A stretch of DNA of 64,000 bases from Stomorhina lunata (lineage: Eukaryota; Arthropoda; Insecta; Diptera; Rhiniidae), in NCBI GenBank assembly GCA_933228675.1, contig OW121741.1:41030580-41094579 (forward strand). The letters are read 5' to 3'. How positions within the stretch are numbered: the first letter of the stretch is position 1; the number at the start of each line of letters is the position of its first letter. The notes under the pieces were generated by a model. It was not told the origin of the DNA, made no database searches, and worked only from the letters and a program-made list of their open reading frames with translations. The position numbers and the translations under genes were made by a program. Positions 46,231 to 58,049 of the stretch are shown piece by piece.

Positions 46231-47308
46231 TTATAATAAATGTAGTAGACAGTTGGAATTTCGAAAATAGGTTATGGGAAGAAGGATAGAAGGAGTAGTG
46301 TTGGTATTTGACTTCAATTTTCCGATATTGTAAGTGAAAGGGAAAACTTCTGCAAGAAGTAAATTCCACATACAAACAGTACGGCTAAAGAACGAATTTT
46401 CTCTGTAATGTGTTGTTCGGTCTACTGGCCAATCGACCAAGAAGGGTTGAGCTCTAACAGGTTAACGTGTGTTGCGCATAAAAATTCGAGTTCCGAGAAC
46501 AAGTTCCCTGATTTCGGTGGAGCAAATTCCACGATAGAACAGTGAAACACAACCCACACTGCAACGGTGTTCAAGTGAGTCAATAGAGTTAGATACCCTA
46601 CTGTCACCAATAAGCTCGTTCGCCCTCTTCTGTACTCGGTCAAGAAGCTCCAAAATAGACTTTGAAGCACCGGCCCATACATGGGAGTTGTATTGCTTTT
46701 TCGGTCGGATATAGGTGGTGTAAATAGTTCGAAGATCAGCTGGAGTGAAGTATCTCTTACAACGTTTTAGAAAACCGAGGCACTTGAATGTTTCTTTCGA
46801 TACTTGAAAAATGTGGTTAGTCCAACGAACGTCACACTGAATTCTCATGCCAGAACATCAAGAGCGTCTGATTCCTGAATATTTACACATTCCATGAAAA
46901 CAGATGAACTAACAAGATCTGCCATGCGCTTATGCGTAAGCATACAATATTGAATTTTATATTCGCGCGGCCCCATTCAGATATTGTATTTAAATCGCAG
47001 TTTAACGATTAATTCATTTGTTGTCTCATAGCATCTACCTCAAAGAGGCTTGGTCTCTTATTGAATAAATACGAATGGCAAATGTTACTATCATCTGCAA
47101 AAGAGTATATAAGATTGGAAGTTTGACATAGAAGGTCGTTTATGAATATAAGAAATAGTGTAGGAGAAAGAAAAGAGCCTTGCGGTACCCTTGAAATAAT
47201 CTTGAACTCGTTTGATGAGATCCCGTCTACAACAACTCTTATAGTGCCATCTCTGAAGAAGCTCGATATAAATCGAGATAGGTTGTTACCGATATCAAAA
47301 GCTGTCAC
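46231..47308 (-). pseudogene. Jockey-type LINE, 5'-truncated, RT second half
   Basis: Starts within RT (NNLSRFISSFFRDGTIRVVV), followed by RVPQGSFLSPTLFLIFINDL and the catalytic SFADDSN box, then the thumb/C-terminal part (FKCLGFLKRCKRYFTPADL, WAGASKSILELLDRVQKRA) and ends near 46231 with FRNSNCLLHLL. Frameshifts separate the blocks. It is the same family as the minus-strand LINE at 54112-57425, with which it overlaps in the ISSFxxxxTIRVVVDGISS segment, so the two are separate copies. Confidence 0.82.
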
Positions 47309-48266
47309 TATGTAAGGTCAAATACCATGACATTTTGATCAGATTCCAAACGGTAGTGAAATGGATTCAGTCGGATTCCAGAACCCAAAACATTTTGTTG
47401 CCCACCGTAGTGGAACAATGGCGATGGCAATTTAAGTCCCGCGGATGAATCCACAAGGTCACAGAATTTTGCAAACGAGTATACAACTTCCTGCTGGCTA
47501 ACTGGTTTAAAATTTTTAAAAAATAAAAAGGAACCCTGGCCGAAGTTTCCAGATGACGTTAATCAATATGAGTGCCAAACCGGGAAAAGGTCCAAAAAAG
47601 CTCATCGTTAAACAGTATCACGCAAATTTTACACACCAGAACCAGTAATCCATATGCGCTACATTTTGACTGATTTTGAAGTTTTGGATACCGAGCCAAC
47701 TGGTAAGGGCATGGAAAAGAAATTGTAAAGTCTGCAAAACTATGTTTGCCAGACTATGGGGCACTTATAGGCTCTTCCCATATGTAAGAGCGTTTTATAC
47801 CTTCGTAGATTGTATTGGTCCATTTTTTGTTTCTAAAGTCCGACTAAGTGAAAAGAGATGGAAACATATTTTTACTTGTCTTACATCAAGAGCTATTCAC
47901 ATAGAGATTGCAAAACATTTGTCACTGATGCTATGATACAGGGCATTAAAAATTTCGTTAAGCGATGGACCGATAGGGGCACTAATTAAGTGGAAACAAG
48001 CAAATGCGTGTGCAGGGCGCGGTATTGAATGGATGTTTATTATCCCAGCAAATCCATCAGCAGGCAACGCTTAGGAATGTATTAACTTTCAAGTTGAAGG
48101 AAAAAGCTTCTCAAGTTAAGACCTTTCACAGTTTATTAATAGAAGCGGATAATTTAAAAAATTCACGGCAGTGAATTTAATAAATTCATCCATCTCACAA
48201 TCGATAGTTCTGAAGCAGAGCCTTTAAAAACCAACCGTTTTTTTTATTTGTTGTTCAAACATACTA

Positions 48267-48823
48267 CAGGGTGGCCCAAAAGTCGCGAACGGATTTGAAA
48301 AATTAATAACTTCTCTAATTTAATTATTATTATTATTTTTCTTTTAAGGACTTGTAAAATCAATCTGGGAGATTAATTATGAAAGGTTACCACGTTATCC
48401 AGCGAACCAAAATCATAGAACTTTATTTTGAACATCATCAACGATCAATAATTCAAACTCAACGAGCCTATCGTCGTCATTTTAATGTGCGGAATTCACC
48501 ATCCGAAACAATGATTCGACGCTTAGTGACACGTTTTCAGGAACAAGGCTCAGTGAGGAATCTTCCACGAAGCGGAAGACCACATTCTGTTATTAGTAAA
48601 GCAAATATTCAACGCGTTCTGGAGAGTGTTGAGGAGAATCCTGAAACATCAACTCGAAGGCGCTCTGCTGAGCTCGGCGGTTTTTACGCAAAATATTAAA
48701 GGGAATTTTACATCTTTTCACATACAAGGTGCAGTTAGTGCAAGAACTAAAGCCATGAGATTCCCAAGAACGATTAATTTATGCAGTTTGCTTTCCCCCC
48801 TTCGGCCTTTTTGGGCCACCCTG
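48267..48823 (+). mobile_element. Internally deleted mariner-like element
   Basis: 557 bp between inverted ends CAGGGTGGCCCAAAA (15 bp exact), flanked by TA at 48265-48266 and 48824-48825. The BEL/Pao coding text is continuous across the site if the insert and one TA are ignored, confirming the boundaries. It carries only the transposase N terminus plus a short later piece. Confidence 0.9.
48379..48699 (+). pseudogene. Mariner transposase N-terminal fragment
   Basis: The 106-codon frame holds the DNA-binding part of a mariner-like transposase (IIELYFEHHQRSIIQTQRAY, then SETMIRRLVTRF and VRNLPRSGRPHS with the GRP(H/R)-type linker). Similarity stops after STRRRSAELG. A frame-shifted VQLVQELKP follows at about 48727-48757, which precedes the catalytic core in relatives. 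All three catalytic Asp blocks are deleted. Confidence 0.85.
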
Positions 48824-48915
48824 TACAAACTCCTGCTGTATGGAAAAAAAGTATGTCTCAGAAAACAATGGCACCTAAGTTCTAAGAAAGTTTCGCTAAT
48901 TTTAATTGTGTGATT

Positions 48916-50725
48916 ATCTCTTTTATGTTTCAAGATATTTAGTGGTGAACATGTTTTTCGCATAACTTTGGCACAATTGTGTGTTTGACAAATTGTTTGG
49001 TTTGAAACCCATAACTTCTAACTTGCTATTTAGATCAAGTTTAAATTCGAAACTCTGAAAGCTCATTTCCACTTCCCTTACAGTTTCATCTTTAAACCTA
49101 ATTTGATAAGTAGTTTAAAAGTTATAGAACTAAAATTAAACCATTCGTCAAACATATAATTCTACATTATCTGAATGAAACAAAGTTTTAACGCTAAATA
49201 TCTTGAAACATAAATGAGATATTCACACAGTCAAATACAGATTTAATAGATATTTTAATGCTTTGAACGTATATTTGATTATACATTTGGAAAGTATAAT
49301 CAAATATACGTTTAGAGCATATTTAAATAGGACTTTGGTGAATTTTAAGAACGAAATTTCTTCGAGATGTTAAGCTTTGGTTTCGCGTTTGGGAGCCCAG
49401 TGGCATTCTAATAAGCCTTACTGTAGCTCTAACTTTGTGGAAACTCACCAGCTAGGTTTTCATTTTAAAAACTTTTATAGGGAAACTTTCTTAGAATTAG
49501 GCGTAGATTTCGATTTTACTATACGAATGTTCACGAGAAAAATCGACCCCCCTAACAAATGTACATATTTATGTGTTCATTTAATTTTTTTTTTTTTTTT
49601 TCAGTGTATATTTACAGAGTATATTAAGTTTGTCATCTTCTTTTCAAAACTGCTGCTGCTGTTGAATTTTGCTAAATAGTACAACAAAAAGAGCAACAGC
49701 AGCCCGACAGTAGCAGCAGCATCAATAAGTTACAGTGGAAAGGAAATGTAAAAGAAAAAATACAGACATATTGCCACGCTCCATTAATCTTTTTTAGTTA
49801 AGAGACTAAATTTCCAGAGTAGCTGAAGAACATCAACAACCACCAGGACAAGTTGTGTAGTTTGTCGGCTTCTTAGTTGTGCATCAAAATTGCTGGTAAT
49901 GGTCGTAGTCTCCGTCATTATCATTTTACAAAGTGAATATTTTCGCCGCTAAACGTTTGTGATGGCAAATATTAATGCCTCAATGATTAAGATGAGCATG
50001 AAGATTGAACTCCATAAATAACTGTGTTAATGATTCTTTATGATGCTCTTTCGTTTTTTTTTTTTACAACTTTTCGCTTCCCCATTTTCCAATATTTACA
50101 GAGACTCATATCAAATTGTTCGTCTTTTATGTGTATGTGTATGCCATATGTCCTTTTTACTTCCTTGTCAGGCTTTATTGATTTTCAAATGGCAGAAAGT
50201 TTCCATTTAAATGACATAAAATAAAAAAAATATCGTATGTATATGAATTATGACCAATTGAGACTGGCGTCTGTTTTTTGTCATATATTCTTTGGGTTTG
50301 ACTGTTCGTAAAGGAGGATGGAGTACTTAGTGCAGTGACATTGTTACTTAATGATTTCTGTAATTGCTAACGATAGAGATCCTATTGACCCCAAAGATAT
50401 GGCTGCAGATAATGATTTTTATACATACATAGATTTGTATTTTTGAAATTCCTTTACAATCAAAAATCAGTTGTAACTTTAAGAGGAGCAATTTTTGTCT
50501 TTAAGTCATGTTAAGTTCTATGAAGTACTGTTTTATTTCACGAATAACTTAAAAGTCGATGGTGGTCTTCTGCCACTATAAGTTTGTTTACAACACTTTT
50601 TCAGCATCCACCGGTAACACTAGACAGTCTGAGGACATCTCGATTTCATGTGCTATAAACATTGCATTCCAGGCTGGCTACGGAAAGAAGAAAGAAGAGA
50701 TTTATCAAATCTATTCTAAACTAAA
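48916..50725. other. Non-coding DNA
   Basis: Spacer with one good hairpin (49266-49312) and a CAG/CTG-rich stretch near 49650-49725. No gene recognised. Confidence 0.5.
49266..49312. repeat. 18-bp perfect hairpin
   Basis: AACGTATATTTGATTATA pairs with TATAATCAAATATACGTT across an 11-base loop. Confidence 0.9.
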
Positions 50726-51800
50726 AACAAGTAAGAAAGTGCTATAGTCGGTTAAGCCCGACTATGCGATACCCTTCACCACTAAGGTCAAAGGTGTTCT
50801 TTTTCCTGTATAATGACAAATATTAGCTAAATCATACAAAGATTTTCTCAAAACCTATATGTTGTAATGTATTTTGTATATGTAATTTATATTGTAGTGA
50901 TAATTTAATGTCTTAACGCCATCTATTATTTATATTATTATCATATTTAGTTTCGATAAGTTAGCCCCATCTATTAAATATAATTGTAAATACTAGAACG
51001 CCATCTAATTGTCAAAACATAAATTATAATACTTTCTGATCAACTCTGTTTAGAGACATACCTTTTAAGCGCCTCTGAATTGAGGACATTTTGTAAAACT
51101 AAAAAACATTCTAGAAGAAATAAACGTGGAGAACACAAGTATCATAAAAGCTCTTGTTTAATTTTGCCATTACAATGTATATTTATGTTGTTTCCGGCAT
51201 TTGGACTTATATGAGAGCAAGGGTCAAATGTTGTCCGATTATCTCGAAATTTGGCAAATTGATTACAGTTGTTATCATGTATGTAAAAAATAAATTTAAG
51301 ATTCTCATTATCTTCAGATTTACGAAGTGATTTTTATCACATTTAGTGACAGAAGAGTTTGTATGGGAGCTATGGTCAAATGTGGACCGATTTCAACGAA
51401 ATTTGGTACAGTGATTTAAGTTTACATAAGCAGTATTTGTTTTTAATTTCATGAAAAAATATTGATATTTGTGGCCAATATATCAATTCCGGGAAGTGGG
51501 ACCTATGGGAGGTACCATTAATAATGGACCGATTTTAACGAATTTCAATAGCCATGGACCCACGATCAAAAAAAAAAATTTCATCAAATTATCTTTAGAA
51601 TTGGGACCTGTAGTTTGATTACATGATTTATATGAGGGTCCAGTCAGCCAGACGGACGGACGGAAGGACGGATTGACATCGCTAAATCGACTCAGAAAGT
51701 GATTCTAAGCCTATTGGTATACTAAAAGGTCAAAAACAAATATTTCTTTGCGTTACATACATCAGCACAAACTTATAATACCCTTTCCATCTATGCCAAG
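50726..51800 (-). mobile_element. Repeat B copy 6 with solo LTR insertion
   Basis: AACAAGTAAGAAAGTGCTAT hairpin end at left; the right terminus fades near 51800 (CCCTTTCCATCTATG), where the subterminal repeat is lost. A 312-bp LTR lies at 50863-51174. GGACGGACGGAAGGACGG lies near 51653. Confidence 0.72.
50863..51174 (+). mobile_element. Solo LTR
   Basis: A 312-bp block starts TGTAATG and ends CATTACA (7-bp terminal inverted repeat, TG...CA ends). It is flanked by ATGT at 50859-50862 and 51175-51178, a 4-bp target duplication. AATAAA lies near 51119. Three copies of GCC(A/C)TCTAtTA-like words (AACGCCATCTATTA, GCCCCATCTATTAA, AACGCCATCTAATT) occur in its first half. No internal retroelement region, so probably a product of LTR-LTR recombination. 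Confidence 0.83.
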
Positions 51801-51832
51801 CTTCCAATTCTATTTACTTTTTATAGAATGGG

Positions 51833-53037
51833 GGTATATTAAGATTGTCACTCCGTTTGTAATTTTTTAGTATTGGCTCAAAAACCAAAATTGAAGTATA
51901 TTCTGAATCTTTATGAAATTCCAAGACGATTGAGCGATGTCCGTCTGTCTGTCTGTTGTCGGCACGATGAAACCTTAACGAATGAATATAGGTCACAGAA
52001 ATTTAGCATAAAATTTTCTTCATTTCTTGGAAAATTTTAGTTTTGAAATCGGGAAAAATCGGTTCACATTTGACCATAGCTACCGTATAACCTCGTCTAG
52101 GTTAATCGCTTATTTGCTAATAAATTTCAAATTATAACAGCTAAAATTAGGTATATAGAAGTTGTACATCAGCAGTAGGCAGCACATAAAATTTCATCAA
52201 AATCGGTTCACATTTAACCAGAGCTCCCGTACAAAAAACTTACGGAAACAGACTAAATTCCACCTAAAATACACTTAAATGCTAATAAATGATAAACTGT
52301 AACAGCTTTGGCCCTTAAATTTATTACAAGGAAGTCTTATGGCAATGCCAACCAGTGTGCAAAATTTTGTCTCAATCGGTTACCATTTGACCATAGGTCC
52401 CATATAAAAAAACTTACGGAAACACAAAAAACGAAAAGAAAATTGCGTTTATGCCCGTCTCTCCGTCTGATTAAAGCGCTATAGCGCCTTAACGAAAAGA
52501 GCTAGAGGAACAAAATTTTACAAAAGTATTTTCGACATCTTGAAATAGTTGAGAATTGAAAATAGACGAAATCAGTTCATATTTAGTTAGAGCTCCCATA
52601 TAACCCCGATCCGGGAAACATATTAATGCTGATAAATTGAAAACAATTGTAATAGCTATGACGACTAAATTTAGTATAGAAAGTTTTATGCAACTATTGG
52701 TCAGTATATCAAATTTTATAGGAATCGGTCCATATTTGACTTTAGCTTTCATATAAAATACACTCCCGGAAACTAAAAAAAAAATTAACAAAGGCCAGTT
52801 AAAAGCTATTAAATTAGAAACTATGACAGCTATGGCCACTAAATTTTGCAAGAATAGGCTCTATATATATGCCAGCCAGTGTTACAATCGGTCAACATTT
52901 GGCTATAATTCTTATATATATATTTAACATCCTCATTTCATGTCTACAATCAAAAAGATTCGGAGTTACAAGCAGCAGATTAAGATTGCACCAATGTCCA
53001 GACTTTACATACGGTAGATGCATTAGGAACACCTATT
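51833..53037 (+). mobile_element. Repeat A copy 7, truncated at both ends
   Basis: Starts at AGAATGGGGGTATATTAAG (the TATACCCACCATCA part is gone) and ends at GATGCATTAGGAACACCT. GTCCGTCTGTCTGTTG lies near 51938. Confidence 0.7.
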
Positions 53038-54111
53038 TTTGGAGTTTCCCAATCGTGTGCAAGAGAAGACGAAGGTGCCTATTGACAAGTTATAGCATAT
53101 TAATTTTTTTGCCCTTGGCTGTTCAATATAATCATTTTAAAAAATCTTCTCTTAAATAACCATTAATAATCCTTTTTCAGAAATTCCAAAGTTTTCTTTA
53201 AAATCCACTTTATCAAAATGTAAAACAAAATAAAAAAATGTATTCCAATTACAAATTTTCTAAACCACCGCAAAACCATTAAAACTTTTTGATGTCATTT
53301 AAAAAAACATAATCGTAAAATCTAAAACCTTTTAAAATAATCTTAAAATCTATGAATAGATTTGAACATAAACCAAAAGTGATTTGCATTTAATTGTTGA
53401 CATCGGTAACACCATCACCACCACTACCAGCAAAAACAACAAAAACATCAGAGATGGTTGACAAAACTTTAAAATAGATTTTACAACAATATCAGCGACA
53501 ACATATTTAACACACAGACAGACACACTCCTGGTACTTCTGTTAAGTATAAAGTATTTATTTAATTTCCGTATCCTTTTCTTCTATCTTACTCAAGGAGT
53601 AAGGCAAAAACAACAGAAACATAAACGAGATTTGTTTAAAACAATATTTGTAATTAACTTTTTTCTTCCCTTTCAATTTTCACACTTTCATAGAGAGAAA
53701 ATGTAAAATAGTCGTAAAGTTTTTCGTTTTACGTTCTTTGGTTATTCCATTTCGGTCTGCATAAATTTCATCCTATTTCATCTATCGCATTATTATTTAA
53801 ACTAACAACCAGTAAAAAAGCAAACTTTTCTTCTTCAGCTTGTTTTTCAATTTTATTATTTTTATACGTAAAACTTTTTGTTATTGGATGAAAGAGGTAG
53901 TAGAGGGCTTATCCAATGGTTTGTGAGCAGAATGTAACTTGTTCGAGTTGTAAGAATCTAAGCTCCTATATCATTTGTTGGCCAAACTCCAGTTTAAGTT
54001 ATCAGACTGCTTTCAGATCTTCGTTTTTTTTTTCTATGACTCACGAGATTTCTTTTAGAATCTCAGACTCTACACAGACTAAATTATTTGACTCTGGCGT
54101 TTGTCGATCCT
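53038..54111. other. Non-coding DNA
   Basis: AT-rich spacer without recognised features. Confidence 0.5.
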
Positions 54112-54560
54112 TGAAGGTCGTTTTTAAAGATAAGAAATAGAGTAGGGGAAAGAACGGAGAACTCGTTTGATGAGATCCCATCTACAACAACTCTTATAGT
54201 TCGATCTCCGAGAAAGCTCGATATAAATCGAGACAAGTTATTACCGACACCAAAAGCAATAAGTTTTGATAGAAGTGCTCCGTGCCACACTCTATCAAAC
54301 GCCTTGGAAATTTTTTCGAAAGGAAGGCTAGCAGGTCTCCCGTAGAGCGTCCCCTACGAAATCTATGCTGGCGGTCGCTTAGTAGGTTGTTAGATTCCAG
54401 ATATTTAACATGATGGTGGTTTACCATGCTCTCCAAAACTTTGGAGAGTACAGAACAAATTGCTATTGGGCGGTTATTTTCAGGGTTGGCAGCCTCACCC
54501 TTTTTAGGGATTGCCGTTACATTAGCAACCTTCCAACACCGAGGAAATGTACCAGCATGG

Positions 54561-56196
54561 TTTTTACACCAGCGGAAGTTGCTAAGGCCATCCGTACAGC
54601 TAAGCCTTCAAAGGCAATTGGCCCTGACGGAATTTCCATGCTGATGCTTAAACACCTAGGCGAGTGGGGAGTCGAGTTTTTCACAGGTGTCATAAATCTA
54701 TCTATGACCAGCCTCACTATACCCAATGTCTGGAAAGTGGGTAGAGTTATCCCGATAACAAAACAGCATTAACAGCCATAACCACTCAGATCGCACAAGG
54801 CTTAAACCAGCAGAGGCCTTGTGAAAGAACGGTCCTTGTGGCGCTTGACTTGTCAAAAGCCTTTGACACGGTAAGCCATGCCATCCTCTTCCAGGACATC
54901 CTGATGTCCACAATGCCAACAAATTTGAAGAGATGGATTGTAACTTATCTGAGTGGACGTCAGTCGTTTGTAGAGTTTAGAGACCAGCGCTCAAAACACC
55001 GTAGAGTCAAACAGGGAGTTCCTCAGGGCGGAGTCCTGTCGCCACTCCTGTTTAACCTCTACCTCTCTAAACTCCCAGCTCCACCGCAAGGCGTTGAAGT
55101 GATATCATATGCAGACGACTGCACGATAATGGCAACCGGCCATAATGTGCAAGACCTATGCGGTAAGGTGAATCGTTATCTCGGTACCATCCACAACTTC
55201 TTCACTGAACGTAATCTGAAGATACAACCAAACAAATCCTCAGCGACCCTATTTACCACCTGGACAAAAGAAGTAAGCATACAACTTGGCGTCGAGATCG
55301 ATGATGTACCAATTCCGATAGTGAACCACCCGAAAATCCTGGGAGTCACACTCGACAGCCTTTTTACTTCGTCAGCACATGCCACAACTGTCGCACATAA
55401 ATTGCGATGTAGAAACAAGGTCCTTAAAGCACTAGCCGGCAGTACTTGGGGAATGGACAAAGAAACCTTGCTGTCTACCTATAAAGCGATAGGTCGGTCA
55501 GTGGCAAATTATGCTGCTCCAGTATGGTCAGCGTCGCTAAGTGATACTCAGTGGAGAAATATTCAATGCTGCCAAAATGCAGCCCTAAGTTCTATTATAG
55601 GCTGCCTACAAATTACCTCACCACATCATCTTCACGAGGAAACAAAGATCCTTCCAGTAAAGGAACACAACATTATGCTATCTCAGCAGTTCCTTTTGGG
55701 ATGTCATCGGAGAAATCATCCAAACTTTAACATCACACAGTTGGCATCTTCCCCGAGGCATTTCAGGAAAGATCTTCGCGTGTATGAGGATAGCATACGA
55801 AGATATGTACATGATCCTTTAGATCATACCTCGTACATGGCAGCATTAAACAACATTCATAAAGACGCCACCAACTCCGCGATTTCAGGTTATCGCATGA
55901 ATGTTGTATTAGGAGGTCGCCCACCGCCCAGAGCAGAAGAAGAAAAGAACCTGCCGCGGAAAACAAGAGTCGTTCTGGCTCAACTGAGATGGAGCAATAG
56001 ATTAAATATCTTTTGGTCCCGCATAGACCGTGCCGTCCCTAACATATGCCCAGCTTGTGGTCAGGGTCCTCATGATACCCCCCACATTTTCAACTGTACC
56101 ACCAACCCTACTTCACTTAGTCCTGAGGATTTGTGGACTCATCCAGTTGAAGTAGCATAATTTCTTGGCCTTGATCTCCAAACAGATCCCCCATAA
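54561..56196 (+). pseudogene. Jockey-superfamily RT with deletion and late nonsense
   Basis: Contains AEVAKAIRTAKPSKAIGPDG, an internal deletion near 54757-54766 that removes roughly 60 residues of RT fingers and shifts frame, then an open run of 440 codons: LVALDLSKAFDTVSHA (catalytic Asp), GVPQGGVLSPLLFNLY, ISYADDCTI (YADD), thumb, and a C-terminal zinc knuckle CPACGQGPHDTPHIFNC. A TAA at 56158-56160 falls where relatives have Glu (context VEVA-stop-FLGL); the original end is TAA at 56194-56196. Otherwise well preserved, so a recent insertion. Confidence 0.92.
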
Positions 56197-56249
56197 AAAC
56201 AAAATTATAAAATTGTAAATGTTAGAGGTGTTACAACAACAACAACCAA
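54561..56249 (+). mobile_element. 5'-truncated LINE inserted in a LINE
   Basis: Lies in opposite orientation inside the minus-strand LINE. CATGG occurs at 54556-54560 and 56250-56254 (CAGCATGG against CAACATGG if extended to 8 bp, one mismatch), a target duplication. It begins in the RT linker and ends with a (CAA)n-type tail (TTACAACAACAACAACC), both typical of non-LTR integration. Confidence 0.9.
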
Positions 56250-57479
56250 CATGGTACAAGGTGCAGAAAAGGTTGGCTAATGGACTCGAAAGCATCGAAT
56301 AGCAATGCTTCAAGACCAGTGCTGGAATGACATCCGGCCCTGAAGACTTGTTTACGTTAAGATCCGCTTAAACCCTTTTTACAGCACGAACGCGAAAGAA
56401 TATCTTTGGCATAGTTACAGATACTCTTGCGAGCTTGTGCGGAGGTTGAGTGCTTTCCGTCAAGCGGGAATCATTTGCAAATAATTCAGCCAAAAGCTTA
56501 GCTCTGTCAACCGAGGAGCAGCAAGAATTTTAGTACCAAGACGCTGCTAATACAGAGCTTTTTCGCGTCTTAATACTTAGGTGCATGTATGCCTCGCACG
56601 TTTGTTTTGCAAATCAGTAACTGGATTTTGGTTATTACTCGTATGCCAGATTCTGAAAGCTTCCTCTCGGGATCTGACTGATGGTTTACACATCTGATTA
56701 AACCAAGTTTTTACCTTTGGTTTATTCGAAATGTTTTTTACTGGGACAAACATTTTCATTCCCAGCTTAATAATATTAGAAACCATTTCCTCCGAGGAAT
56801 TGATATTACTGTCGAGGAAACACAGTTTCCAGTTAAGCTCTACCCAACGACCTTTTTCGTATAGATAAGTTGAACGTTTCGTATCTGTTTGCTAAGTGAA
56901 GAGAGCGAAAAAGAGGCGGAAATGGTAAAATGATCGCAATTTCCGAGAGGTGCAAGAACCTTTACTTCATACTTATCAGGGTGTGAAGTAAGGAAAAGGT
57001 CAAGGTTGTTTTGTTGGTGCTTATCAATACATGGAATATGTGTTGGCTCATTCACCAGTTGCGCAAGGTGATTGTGCGCTGCAAATAACTCGACATATTG
57101 ACCTTCAGGAGTTGTGTGGCTTGAATGGCGAAGCCAGGACGAGTTGTGAACATTAAAATCACCAGCAATAACGATTTCACTGCTCGGACAACTCTCGAGG
57201 ATCTTCGAAATTGAATCGGAAAGGGCATTGAAGCCAGATAAAGTTGTATCCTTTTCCGCGTTTGGGCTTCTTTAAAAAAATCCGAAGTACAAAAGATGCT
57301 CCCTGATTCTGAATTTAACCCAGAGACAGCTTAATTCGTTATCATGCGTGTATTGCATTATATATTCGCAATGTAATTGTGTTTCAGTGGCAGCAACCCT
57401 TAGGCACGAATGATGCAGAATTTAGTTGTCAATGGATTAAATTCAAAATCAGGGCACACTATTTGCACTTTGGGTTTAT

Positions 57480-57665
57480 TTATAAAAGCCCAAAGGCGAA
57501 AAGCGTTATCAGAGCCAAGAATGTGTGCTGTCCCCATTGCTATTTAAAATAGTTCTTGATGTTGTATTGAATAACTCGATGTCTGGGCAACATGGTATAT
57601 CCTGGGGTCTTCACGACAGACTAGATGACATTGATTACGCTGATGATGTGTCTGAAATATAATGT
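57480..57665 (+). pseudogene. LINE RT fragment with YADD box
   Basis: The frame reads CVLSPLLFKIVLDVVLN, then GISWGLHDRLDDIDYADDVS: the PQGC-LSP and YADD regions of an RTE/CR1-like RT. Only about 60 residues remain. A TTACTTACTTAA tail word (inverse of the RTE 3' tail) follows near 57677. Confidence 0.7.
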
Positions 57666-57689
57666 CATCACAACACTTACTTACTTAAA

Positions 57690-58049
57690 TGGACAATATC
57701 AAGGAGTAGGCAGCCCATACCACCAGCAGCCGATGAATTTTTTTAATTTTCGTAAATACCACGATCATTAATAGAACCTATGAAAATGAATATTAAAATT
57801 ATTCAGTTGGAATTTGGATGTTAACAGAGTTGGTTGGTGCCGCCGCAAGAAACATATCAAAATCCAATTTATAGCAACAAAATACATGGTTCGAGAGAAC
57901 AAAGAAATATAATCTCGAACATTGTTGCCACGACACTATTATTTTTGTAAACATTGGGAATATTTTTGTAAATATTGGGAATATTTTTCAAAACAGAAAT
58001 AAATACAAATACTAAACAATTTTAGATTTTTATATTATTTAGATATTTT
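57690..58049. other. Non-coding DNA
   Basis: Spacer; contains a short direct repeat GGGAATATTTTTGTAAA/ATTGGGAATATTTTTC near 57957-57990 just before the minisatellite. Confidence 0.5.

Larger units (their letters stand above)
47340..48915 (+). pseudogene. BEL/Pao Pol remnant (pre-integrase and integrase)
   Basis: The translation shows VPADESTRSQNFANEYTTSC followed by WLTGLKF and KKEPWPKFPDD, a BEL/Pao pre-integrase signature. Then come an integrase-like block (PYVRAFYTFVDCIGPFFV, SEKRWKHIFTCLTSRAIHIE) and C-terminal EAEPLKTNRFF. After the mariner insertion (48267-48823) it resumes with the TPAVWKK and LRKQW-type text to about 48915. Stops and frameshifts throughout. Confidence 0.75.
54112..57425 (-). 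pseudogene. Jockey-type LINE split by another LINE
   Basis: Right to left: endonuclease (NELSCLWVKFRIREHLLYFG near 57320, EIVIAGDFNVHNSSWLRH near 57160 with the catalytic GDFN, then PLGNCDHFTISASF near 56950), linker (WFNQMCKPSVRSREEAFRIW), RT start (NVNKSSGPDVIPALVLKH), then the foreign LINE at 54561-56249, then RT continuing (PRCWKVANVTAIPKKG, NNRPIAICSVLSKVLE, FRRGRSTGDLLAFLS, KLIAFGVGNNLSRFISSF). It stops near 54112 before the FADD box. A deletion removes the PQGS block, and several frameshifts exist. Confidence 0.85.

Noticed and set aside
55176..55460. Open minus-strand frames across 54517-55966
   Set aside because: Antisense shadows of the well-preserved plus-strand RT gene.
57957..57990. 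Possible target duplication GGGAATATTTTTGTAAA beside minisatellite array 2
   Set aside because: Both copies are on the same side of the array, so it is a short local tandem repeat.
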